A stretch of DNA of 64,000 nt. Source: Methylobacterium sp. J-078. Its GTDB lineage: Bacteria > Pseudomonadota > Alphaproteobacteria > Rhizobiales > Beijerinckiaceae. The stretch covers positions 124,001 to 188,000 of the forward strand of contig NZ_JAKSYI010000055.1 in NCBI RefSeq assembly GCF_022829285.1. Direction: 5' to 3'. Under the pieces are notes generated by a model. It had not been told where the DNA came from, made no database searches, and saw only the letters and a list, made by a program, of their open reading frames with translations. Below are positions 51,901 through 57,677 of the stretch, one piece after another (the first letter of the stretch is position 1; each line of letters opens with the position of its first letter). The translations under genes and the position numbers were made by a program.

Positions 51901-54098
51901 ATGGTGTCGTGCAGGCGCGTCGCGACCGTCTCGATGCGGGCGGCCAGGGCGCCGCCCTGCGTGTCGAGATCCGCGGTGATGCGGCTCATGGTACCGATCA
52001 GGTCGTCGCGCACGGCGACGGCCCGGCCGCCGAAGCTCTCGACCGCGGCCCCGGCCGCGAGGGCGAGGGCGGCCTGGGCCTCGCGGCCGCTGGCGCCGAT
52101 ATGCTCGGAGACGGTGCCGCCCTGAACCGTGATGGTCTCGCGCAGGCGGTTGGCCACGAGGTCGATGCGGTCGGCCAGCGCGCCGCCGCTCTTGTCGAGG
52201 CGCAGGGTGACGTCCTCCACGGAGCCCACGAGGGCGTCGCGCAGCGCCTCGGTGCGGGCGCCGAAGGTCTGCACGATGGTGCCGGCGACCCGTTCGAGGC
52301 CGGCCTCGGTCTCGCGGCCGTGGATCTCCAGGCGGTCGGAGACTTCCGCGCCGCGCACCGCGATGGTGTCGTGCAGGCGCGCCGCCACGCTCTCGATGCG
52401 CTCGGCCAGGGCGCCGCCGCGGGCGTCGATGCCGGTGGCGATGCCCTCGACGGAGCGGACGAGTTCGTCCCGGACGCCCTCGGCCTGGGTGCCGAAGCTC
52501 TCGATGATGCCGCTGGCGGCCAGCGCCAGGCCGGCCTGGGCCTCGCGGCCCCGGGCCTCGATGAGGTCGGACACGCCGGTTCCGGCGGTCTCGAGCTCGC
52601 TGCGGAGCGCCTCGCCGCGCACCGCGATGTCGCGGGTCAGGGCGGCACCCGTCTCGGCGAAGTGCAGGCGCAGGGCATCCCCCGTCTCGGCGAAACGCGC
52701 GGTGATCTCGCCGCCGGTGGAGGTGAATTGCTGGGTCAGCTCCGAGCCGCGGGCCAGGAACGCGGTCTCCAGGCTGCGCGCGGAATCCTCGAAGGTCTGG
52801 CGCACGTCGCCGCCCTGGCGGTTGAGGGCCTCGATGACCTCGGCCCCGGTCTGCGCCAGGGTGCGGGCGACCTGCCCGGCGTTCTCGGCCAGGGTGGTGG
52901 TGAGGATGCCGCCGGTGCGCTCGAAGGCGCGGGTGACTTCACCGGCGCGAGTCTCCAGGGACTGGGTGAGGGCGGTGCCGACATCCGCGAGGCTGTCGCG
53001 GACGCCCTCGCTGGTGGAAGCGAGGCGCTGGACGAGGTCGTCGCCCCGGCCCGAGACCAGCTCGACCACCCGGTCGCCGGCCTCGCCGAGGGCGGCGGTG
53101 ATCGCATCGCCGCGGTTGCCCAACGCCGAGGTGATGGCCTCGCCGCGCGCGTCGAGGGCGCCGGTGACCCGGTCGCCCGCGCCGTTGACCGCCGAGACGA
53201 TGCGCTCGGCCGCGCCGTCGAGTTCCGCCGTCAGGCTCTGATGCGTGCCCGCGATCGCGCCACGCACCCGCTCGGCATTGGCGACGATGGATTCGCGCTG
53301 CGCGACGAGTTCGTCCACGAGGGAGCGGATGCGGATCTCGTTGTCGGAATAGGCCCGCTCCAGGGTGGCGATCTCGCCGCGCACCAGGGTTTCGAGTTCG
53401 CCGGCCCGGGCCAGGGCCCGCTCGACACCGTCGCCGACGGCGGCGACCTCGCGGCGCACCGTCTGCGACATGGTCAGCACGGCATCGGTGGAGAAGTTCT
53501 CGGGCTCCGCCAGTCGGATCGCGACCTCGCCGACGGCGCGGGCGACGAGGCGCATCTCCTGGGCGCGCACCGCGAGCATCGCCATGATGGCGAACAGGAC
53601 GACGGGGCCGACCAGCGTGGTCGCCGCGACGGCGCCCTGGATCGCCGTGAGCCCGTGGAAGAACCCGCGCAGGTCTCCCCCGGACTGGCTCCAGGCCAGG
53701 GCGAGGAGTCCGGCGATCCAGAGTGCACCGGCGACGGCGGCGACCAGGTAGGGCGCGCGCGTGGGGCGGACGCGCAGGGTCTGCTGCAGGATGCCGATGT
53801 TCTGGCGGTCGTCGTTGGCGACCATCGAGCGGTCGGGCGGGAGCAGGCCGCCCTCGCGCCGGGGGCGGCTGCGGTCCGGCGGCGGCAGGTCCGAGGCGAG
53901 GGGCTGGTCGAGATCGAGGCGGGGCGGGGCGAGGCGGCCGCTCGGGTCGTGCAAGGGGTCGGCGTCCCCGACATCCGGCAGGCGCGGCTCCACGCGGGAC
54001 GCGTCCGGTCCAGGCGCGAACGCGTCGAGGTTGAGAGCCTGCTCGATCGCCGACAGAGCCGCCTCGGCCGGGTCCTTGAGCTTCTTTTCGGTGGCCAT
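45924..54098 (-). CDS. Giant (2724 aa) membrane-anchored hendecad-repeat protein, function unknown
   Basis: One uninterrupted frame from ATG 54096-54098, with GAGG 8 bases upstream. Residues 1-115 are hydrophilic and Pro/Asp-rich. Two transmembrane segments follow, about 117-136 (PYLVAAVAGALWIAGLLALA) and 153-177, giving a likely cytoplasmic N- and C-terminus. From about residue 315 to about 2400 the chain is a succession of 11-residue repeats with Arg or Thr-Gly at position 1, hydrophobics near 4-5 and 8-9 and an acid at 10-11. Residues 1439-1933 are fifteen clean 33-residue units. The last 115 residues form a compact, non-repetitive domain (AVDLWTRYRRGEPNLFDRR), preceded by a Pro/Ala-rich linker. 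As a single helix the repeats would be about 300 nm long. Similar Methylobacterium proteins have been given apolipoprotein- or kinesin-like labels. No catalytic motif is visible; a scaffold or lipid-binding role is inference. Confidence 0.9.
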   Translation of the reverse strand: MATEKKLKDPAEAALSAIEQALNLDAFAPGPDASRVEPRLPDVGDADPLHDPSGRLAPPRLDLDQPLASDLPPPDRSRPRREGGLLPPDRSMVANDDRQNIGILQQTLRVRPTRAPYLVAAVAGALWIAGLLALAWSQSGGDLRGFFHGLTAIQGAVAATTLVGPVVLFAIMAMLAVRAQEMRLVARAVGEVAIRLAEPENFSTDAVLTMSQTVRREVAAVGDGVERALARAGELETLVRGEIATLERAYSDNEIRIRSLVDELVAQRESIVANAERVRGAIAGTHQSLTAELDGAAERIVSAVNGAGDRVTGALDARGEAITSALGNRGDAITAALGEAGDRVVELVSGRGDDLVQRLASTSEGVRDSLADVGTALTQSLETRAGEVTRAFERTGGILTTTLAENAGQVARTLAQTGAEVIEALNRQGGDVRQTFEDSARSLETAFLARGSELTQQFTSTGGEITARFAETGDALRLHFAETGAALTRDIAVRGEALRSELETAGTGVSDLIEARGREAQAGLALAASGIIESFGTQAEGVRDELVRSVEGIATGIDARGGALAERIESVAARLHDTIAVRGAEVSDRLEIHGRETEAGLERVAGTIVQTFGARTEALRDALVGSVEDVTLRLDKSGGALADRIDLVANRLRETITVQGGTVSEHIGASGREAQAALALAAGAAVESFGGRAVAVRDDLIGTMSRITADLDTQGGALAARIETVATRLHDTIAVQGTGLESSLDATGTRIGDLVALRTREASETVDGALAALGRGFETRAVGAVEGLTAAAAALSAAIAGRTAEAADTFRRSAEETTVALGASTTEAAQSLRRASASATGELEARTVEAVQIFERRLAATASDLAARTAEAAELLRQASDGVGESVGTRAEASIEALRRTLEAVNLELSRRADEAAGTITRAADGLGGDLIARVRDVETAFGDHGRTLGDLIAAQANEAQTQLASTGRDIVLAVTAQGARVNDALNRTGASFADTTDSRAQALDRVLNDRLAALQETLARGDILADRISRDTAALTDSVSVRLEEMDRVITVQGKAVAETLAERTREAGAMVESQLGALEERSVRRSAEIGETFANLVAQIDGHLGSRATALNEALIVRTAEMGRVMVEGGRDLVQTLDARADTMALDIAARSASLGDTLGERVAEIGRRLDDQTLELARRLDEGAGRFDAGVLGRLEAIGTALEERSRLIEESFGSQAFEAIRLIESRTRAVDEDLANRTRELVDMIVDRTGGANEALDGQVRAIRDAFAARADELVRLIDERTAAMGSELDEKGRAVFGALGGRITELARLFDLGSNSLGKVLEQRGESILGRLREMVTEADRQLGEGEGRLGKTLDRRTADISSLLDEGVRTVHQLLDDRTGEIRALLDTHAGVVSADLKDRIAPLHEHLDQRGRALVDTIAASLGSATEAVEARTRALASLFDERIDHLDEVVERRGSGLSDAMEARTRALTDTLDQRLDALGEIVDQRGARLVESVEDRTRVLTSTFDQRVGALDEIVERRSGEMAEAVDARTRALARLFDHRIGVLGQLVEGRGAQLTDALDSRTEALAILFDQRIGALDEIVDGRGAQLGQTLEARSHGLRALFDEILSALDGLIDSRADALTDRVDARTQRLLALFDERLGALDQLVDHRTGTLSDEVDSRAQALVSLIDTRVGALDRVVDERAGALRSQADTVSRAMVSVFEERLRGLDGFLDDRAGNLAAETEARTRALVAIFDERLAALEALVDGRVGTLADGVAERTRDLVSVFDARIQGLDAAIDGRADHMAEQTEARTRVLVGIFDERLSALEALVDGRAGTLADRVAERTQSLVAAFDERLRALDDAVDHRSGALAAQTETQVAALAGFFDERLGNLERLVEGRSGTLAERVEARTQDLATVFDERLAALDSLVEARASAFARTIDTQGTALAEAVDGRAAAFTSRIDNRMKVFATLVASRGDALATAFDDRQDAYAALVDERTATMLSAFDERVGRHAALAEAHAQALAAALDQRNEAVAALVDSRNGAMTEAFDRRSTALASLVEARGQSLARRLAESAETITRSIEERGGALVETLDGRGNAVVTALTDQSERLRAIVEGPAAQLVDALALRGDAIEQALRESGAPLVEAIQARTEALAAQSRASAEALLSVIDGGASRAIASLSSANDQMSRELVSVVERMDGANDALRGLLSGTSENLGRIEASLPGRIAEIRDALSVVTSETARASAGVAEQVDLLKGVAEGALRDAADLAASLDERGRALGELGRSHASTLTQAAGQLEGAEGRLSERLASREAAIAEVLSRIEERSGTLEAQTARFDATIGETLRAAEERARALGTSLSETAAGAGASVTQAFEGLRAGADSESTRTAEAVRAAIEAASQQMSAVLESASGRFGDSVSTLREMAAEIRRELDATRADLQRGVLEIPRETQDATAEMRRVVSEQLKALGELSTLVQRSGRAVDAVAPQVSEPRRPEAAKVAAAPVKSSPAANPAAKSAPQAKTVPEATSVAEAKPAASPARSGQSINLVSAPAAGRNAEVLRPGTSPRADQRGGDNRGWLSDLLTRASLDDEPEAVPSSRAPAKAPDDAQRNAAERGRTALETISSDIAKMIDHQTAVDLWTRYRRGEPNLFDRRIYTAQGRQTFEEVRRRYAADADFRRTVDRYVGEFERLLGDVSKNDRDSSRADAYLTSETGKVYTMLAHASGRFDGA
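48300..49784 (-). repeat. Fifteen tandem 99-bp units inside the giant gene
   Basis: Each unit encodes 33 residues with the pattern RTRALxxxFDERLxALDxLVDGRxGxL. Four further, degenerate units continue to about 47904. DNA identity between units is lower than protein identity, so this is an old, selected repeat rather than a young minisatellite. The phase is unbroken over all fifteen units. Confidence 0.9.
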
Positions 54099-54148
54099 TC
54101 AACGCCTCGTCACGCGTATCCCGATCGCCGGCCGCGCCCGGCGATCAA

Positions 54149-54176
54149 GGTTACTTTTACCAATTTACCAGGTAAG
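54149..54176. promoter_or_regulatory. Cluster of TTACC boxes, upstream of the giant gene
   Basis: In an AT-rich patch starting 51 bases before the giant gene, GGTTAC, TTTTACC, TTTACC and GGTAAG occur in 28 bases. The last two form the odd palindrome TTACC-A-GGTAA (54165-54175). It probably contains the promoter and a regulator site of the giant gene; the protein that binds is unknown. Confidence 0.4.
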
Positions 54177-54230
54177 TTTAGACATCGGCACGGAGCCCGG
54201 ATACCCGAGCCCGCCGCTGCGCCCAAAAAA

Positions 54231-54252
54231 CCTTAACGGAATGGTTACCAAG
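54231..54252 (+). promoter_or_regulatory. CtrA-like element shared with the PodJ-like gene
   Basis: TTAA at 54233-54236, seven bases, then GTTACCAAG. It matches 21188-21209 at 18 of 22 positions. It lies between the divergent giant gene and the HPt gene, about 121 bases before the latter. The second half deviates from the CtrA consensus by two bases, so CtrA binding is only a possibility. Confidence 0.45.
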
Positions 54253-54373
54253 CCGAGGGCTCGGACCGCGCCGTCCTCTTTCTGCATGATGCCTCAACGC
54301 TTAAGCGGAAGCGAATGGCGCGGCGCCTCCGCTGTGGATAGACGGGACGGCCGCCGCGAGCGGGGAGACGATC

Positions 54374-54739
54374 TTGCGGGACTCGATGCTGGGGAAGGGT
54401 GACGGTGCCGTGCTCCTGGACCGCGCGCACCTGGACCGCCAGACCTTCGGTGATGCCGAACTCGCGCGGGAGTTGCTGGGCCTGTTCGCCGGGCAATGCC
54501 GCACCCTCCTGCCCGGGATCGTGGGGCACGACCGCCCGGCTTCCGAACGCGCCGATCTCGCCCACACCCTCAAGGGCTCGGCCCTAGGCGTCGGGGCGAC
54601 GCGGATCGCTCAGATCGCGGCCGGGATCGAGGATGCCTTGCGCGCCGAAACCCTGCGCGCCGGAGCCGAGGGAGGTGCGGAGGAGGCCCTGGTCCGCGCC
54701 GTGACCGACACCCTCGCGGTGCTGGCCGCACCGGTCTGA
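54374..54739 (+). CDS. Orphan HPt (histidine phosphotransfer) domain protein
   Basis: 121 residues, essentially one four-helix HPt domain. The phosphorylatable His is His64 in DLAHTLKGSALGVGA, followed by the usual second helix (IAQIAAGIEDALR). The start is TTG 54374, with GGGGAG about 9 bases upstream, or ATG 54386. HPt proteins relay phosphate between hybrid histidine kinases and response regulators. No kinase or regulator gene is in the window. It is divergent from the giant hendecad gene, with 275 bases between them. Confidence 0.85.
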   Translation: MRDSMLGKGDGAVLLDRAHLDRQTFGDAELARELLGLFAGQCRTLLPGIVGHDRPASERADLAHTLKGSALGVGATRIAQIAAGIEDALRAETLRAGAEGGAEEALVRAVTDTLAVLAAPV

Positions 54740-54917
54740 GTCCGGGGGCCGGACGTCGCGTCGCGGCGGGGCGATGGAACAGCGTCGCCGCTCCGGCGTA
54801 AGGGCATGAATCGTCACCCGGTCGGCAAGCGCGCTTGCTTTCGCAGGCCTGCCCCTTCAAGGCAGTCTCGCGCTGCACAACCGGCCATCTACGCGTTGTC
54901 CGAGCCCGGAGCCCACG

Positions 54918-55238
54918 ATGCCCAAGATTACCTACGTCGACCATACCGGAACGGCCAGGACCGTGGAGGGCGACGTGGGATCGACCGTGATGGAAGCGGC
55001 GATCCGCAACAACGTGCCGGGCATCGATGCCGAGTGCGGGGGCGCCTGCGCCTGCGCGACCTGTCACGTCTACGTGGATGGCGAATGGGCCGCGATCGTC
55101 GGGCCCGCCGAGGACATGGAGAAGGACATGCTCGACTTCGCCTCCGACGTGAGGGCGACCTCGCGCCTGTGCTGCCAGATCCGCATCACCCCCGAACTCG
55201 ACGGCCTCAGCGTCACGACCCCCGCACGGCAGGGTTGA
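54918..55238 (+). CDS. 2Fe-2S ferredoxin, adrenodoxin type
   Basis: 106 residues. The iron-sulfur ligands are Cys40, Cys46 and Cys49 (ECGGACACATCH: C-x5-C-x2-C) and Cys86 in RLCCQI. The EWAAIVGPAEDMEKDML segment resembles the partner-binding acidic region of adrenodoxin-like ferredoxins, which serve cytochromes P450 or Fe-S assembly. ATG 54918. The 3' end overlaps the convergent VOC gene by 26 bases. Confidence 0.93.
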   Translation: MPKITYVDHTGTARTVEGDVGSTVMEAAIRNNVPGIDAECGGACACATCHVYVDGEWAAIVGPAEDMEKDMLDFASDVRATSRLCCQIRITPELDGLSVTTPARQG

Positions 55239-55665
55239 GCGGGCGCAGGCCGAGGCTCTCTCTGGAGCGAAGCAGGTACCCGTCCGGATCCTGCACGAGA
55301 AACTGCCGGCACCCGACTTCGGCCTCGCCAACCCGGTAGCAGGCCTCGTGCAAGGGCCGGAACAATGGCCATTCCAGCGTGACGAGCCGCGCCAGGATCG
55401 GCGCGGTCGAGCGCACCGCGATCTGGAGATTGATGCCGCGTCCGAACGGCGGTGTCGGGGGCGCGGTGACCCAGTTCCCGTTGATCGCGTTCAGCACCAC
55501 CTGCGCGCCCTCGCGCTCGAGATAGGCGAAGCCGTTCTCGGGTCGCTCATAGGCGCGTGCGAAGCCGAGCCCGTCGCACCAAAAGGCGAGGCTGCGGGCG
55601 AGATCGCACACGTCGAGTTCGGGAACGAGGGGAGCGAACCCGCCCTGCGGCAATCGATCCGGCAT
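55213..55665 (-). CDS. VOC-family protein (glyoxalase/bleomycin-resistance fold)
   Basis: 150 residues: PLVPELDVCDLARSLAFWCDGLGF at the start, ENGFAYLEREGAQVVL in the middle and FLVQDPDGYLLR near the end, the usual vicinal-oxygen-chelate pattern. The Glu/His metal set is incomplete by eye; several members only bind small drugs. Start ATG 55663-55665. Its stop lies inside the ferredoxin gene on the other strand. Confidence 0.8.
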   Translation of the reverse strand: MPDRLPQGGFAPLVPELDVCDLARSLAFWCDGLGFARAYERPENGFAYLEREGAQVVLNAINGNWVTAPPTPPFGRGINLQIAVRSTAPILARLVTLEWPLFRPLHEACYRVGEAEVGCRQFLVQDPDGYLLRSRESLGLRPLNPAVRGS

Positions 55666-55700
55666 GAACGCTCCGTGTCTGCCGTGCCCTCGGGTGCACC

Positions 55701-56876
55701 TCAGCGGACGAGGGCCCGCATGGCCCCGTCGATGCCCTCGAGATTGAGCGGAAACATCCGCTCGCCCATCAGGCGGCGGACCATGCCGATCGACTGTGTG
55801 TAGGCCCAATGCTCCGCCGGCACCGGGTTGAGCCAGACCGCCTTCGGAAAGCGCTCGAGGATGCGGTTCAGCCAGACCTCGCCCGGTTCCTCGTTCCAGT
55901 GCTCCACGGAGCCGCCCGCCATGGCGATCTCGTAGGGGCTCATGGAAGCGTCGCCCACGAACACCACGCGGTAGTCCGGCGGGTAGGTGCGCAGCACGTC
56001 GAGGAGCGGCAGGGTCTCGTCGTGCCGGCGGCGGTTCTCCCGCCAGACCCGCTCGTAGGGGCAGTTGTGGAAGTAGAAGTGCTCGAAGTGCTTGAACTCC
56101 GAGCGGGCGGCGGAGAACAGCTCCTCGGCGAGCGCCACGTGCCAGTCCATCGAGCCGCCCACATCGAGGAACAGCAGCACCTTCACGGCATTGCGCCGCT
56201 CCGGCCGCAGCTTCACGTCGAGATAGCCCTTGGCCGCCGTCTCGCGGATGGTGCCGTCGAGGTCGAGTTCGTCGGCGGCACCCGTGCGGGCGAAGCGGCG
56301 CAGGCGGCGCAGGGCGACCCGCATGTTGCGGGTGCCGAGTTCGACGGTGTCGTCGAGGTCCTTGAAGTCGCGCCTGTCCCAGACCTTCACCGCGCGGAAG
56401 TTGCGGTTGCCGTCCTGACCGATCCGAATGCCCTCCGGATTGTAGCCGTAGGCGCCGAACGGGGAGGTTCCGCCGGTGCCGATCCACTTGCTGCCGCCCT
56501 GGTGGCGCTCGCGCTGCTCGGCGAGACGCTGCTTGAGGGTCTCGAACAGCTTGTCCCAGCCGAGCGCCTGCATCTCCGCCTTCTCGGCGTCGGTGAGGTA
56601 CTTCTCCGCGAGCTTGCGAAGCCATTCCTCGGGGATCGCCGCCGGCGCCATCGCCTCGCTCAAGGACTCGATGCCTTTGAACACGGTGCCGAAGACCCGG
56701 TCGAACCGGTCGAGATTGCGCTCGTCCTTCACCAGGGCAGTGCGGGCCAGCAGATAGAATTCCTCGACGCGCTTGTCGGCCAGATCGCGCTCGAGGGCGC
56801 CCAGCAGCGTCAGGAATTCCCGAAGGGTGACGGGGACCTTGGCCTCGCGCAGGGCGGTGAAGAACTGGAGCAGCAT
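55701..56876 (-). CDS. CoxE-type von Willebrand factor A protein
   Basis: 391 residues. An N-terminal helical part (LREFLTLLGALERDL) precedes the vWA-like domain with KVLLFLDVGGSMDWHVALAEELF, where the MIDAS motif is DVGGS instead of DxSGS, and VVFVGDASMSPYEIA. CoxE proteins pair with MoxR-type AAA ATPases to insert metals or remodel complexes. A MoxR gene lies 5 kb away at 61808-62659 and is a likely partner. Start ATG 56874-56876; the frame is open to 57059 and no strong ribosome-binding site is seen. Confidence 0.85.
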   Translation of the reverse strand: MLLQFFTALREAKVPVTLREFLTLLGALERDLADKRVEEFYLLARTALVKDERNLDRFDRVFGTVFKGIESLSEAMAPAAIPEEWLRKLAEKYLTDAEKAEMQALGWDKLFETLKQRLAEQRERHQGGSKWIGTGGTSPFGAYGYNPEGIRIGQDGNRNFRAVKVWDRRDFKDLDDTVELGTRNMRVALRRLRRFARTGAADELDLDGTIRETAAKGYLDVKLRPERRNAVKVLLFLDVGGSMDWHVALAEELFSAARSEFKHFEHFYFHNCPYERVWRENRRRHDETLPLLDVLRTYPPDYRVVFVGDASMSPYEIAMAGGSVEHWNEEPGEVWLNRILERFPKAVWLNPVPAEHWAYTQSIGMVRRLMGERMFPLNLEGIDGAMRALVR

Positions 56877-57125
56877 GGGGCGACAACGCGGGAAGCCGAA
56901 GCCCGGGTCAAGTCCGCCCGCCGCGCTGTCAACGGCACGGAATATGGCCGACTCACATACGTTAAACTGGGTATAACCCGGGATTCCTGTTGATATCCCC
57001 TTGCCCGTGACATTCCCGACAGCGGGACTTGTCATCGGAATCGAACATTGTCCTCGCACAGTCGCGTGCAGGTCAGGACAAGATGTCAGGGCGCATGGTC
57101 TTCGGGTAGAGTTGGAGTGAGCGTC

Positions 57126-57644
57126 ATGGCGCCCGTGCTGCGCTCGCTGAGCGATTTCAAACGGTTCCTCTCAGAGCCGGGCGCGACGATTCAGGTGGTG
57201 CGCAACACCTTCATCGATCGCCAGCCCGCCGCTTTCGCCGACGCCTACCGCGCCAAGGGCATGTACGAGCCCCGCACGATCCGGGCCGTGTCGAAGAAGG
57301 CCGCGATCTTCGCGATCCAGGGGCATCCGACGACGGTCTGGCTCTATTGGGACAAGGGCACGCGCAAGTGGCGCTTCCAGGACGACACCGTGGCGATCCC
57401 CCTCGATACCGGCCTCGGCCCGCCGGACGAGATCGTCTACCGCTGCAGCTATGCGCCGGGCACGGACCCGGCGCTCCACCCGCCGGCCCGGCGCGCCCGG
57501 CCCCGCGCGGCCAAGCCTCCCGACGCGATCCGGCCCCACCCGAAGGCACCGCCCTCCAAACCCGCGGGCGCGCCCAAGGCATCCGCGTCCGGCGCAGTGC
57601 CGAAACCCGTCATGCCCGCGCGGGGACAGGGGCGCCTGCTCTGA
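57126..57644 (+). CDS. Conserved-looking basic protein of unknown function
   Basis: 172 residues from ATG 57126. The first ~110 residues look folded: LRSLSDFKRFLSEPGATIQV, then PRTIRAVSKKAAIFAIQG and WLYWDKGTRKWRFQDDT. The last 60 residues are Pro/Ala/Lys-rich and probably disordered. No family recognised. A small RNA- or DNA-binding role is possible from the charge but unsupported. It shares a 249-base divergent region with the CoxE gene. Confidence 0.6.
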   Translation: MAPVLRSLSDFKRFLSEPGATIQVVRNTFIDRQPAAFADAYRAKGMYEPRTIRAVSKKAAIFAIQGHPTTVWLYWDKGTRKWRFQDDTVAIPLDTGLGPPDEIVYRCSYAPGTDPALHPPARRARPRAAKPPDAIRPHPKAPPSKPAGAPKASASGAVPKPVMPARGQGRLL

Positions 57645-57658
57645 TCCGCCCACTCCGG

Positions 57659-57675
57659 GGCCGGTGCCACCGGCC
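57659..57675. terminator. Hairpin between convergent genes
   Basis: GGCCGGT-GCC-ACCGGCC, a perfect seven-pair stem between the basic protein and the KefB/C antiporter. No T-run follows on either side, so termination is probable rather than certain. Confidence 0.5.
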
Positions 57676-57677
57676 GT

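Noticed and set aside
49914..54236. A 1440-codon open frame on the plus strand, antisense to the giant gene
   Set aside because: It mirrors the repeat of the giant protein in a GC-rich gene (repeated blocks of Val, Glu, Gly, Ala), has no domain and lacks a ribosome-binding site. Long antisense frames are expected here.
54233..54247. Naming the site near the giant gene a genuine CtrA box
   Set aside because: The second half is GTTA, two mismatches from TTAA. Only the similarity to the PodJ element is kept as a finding.
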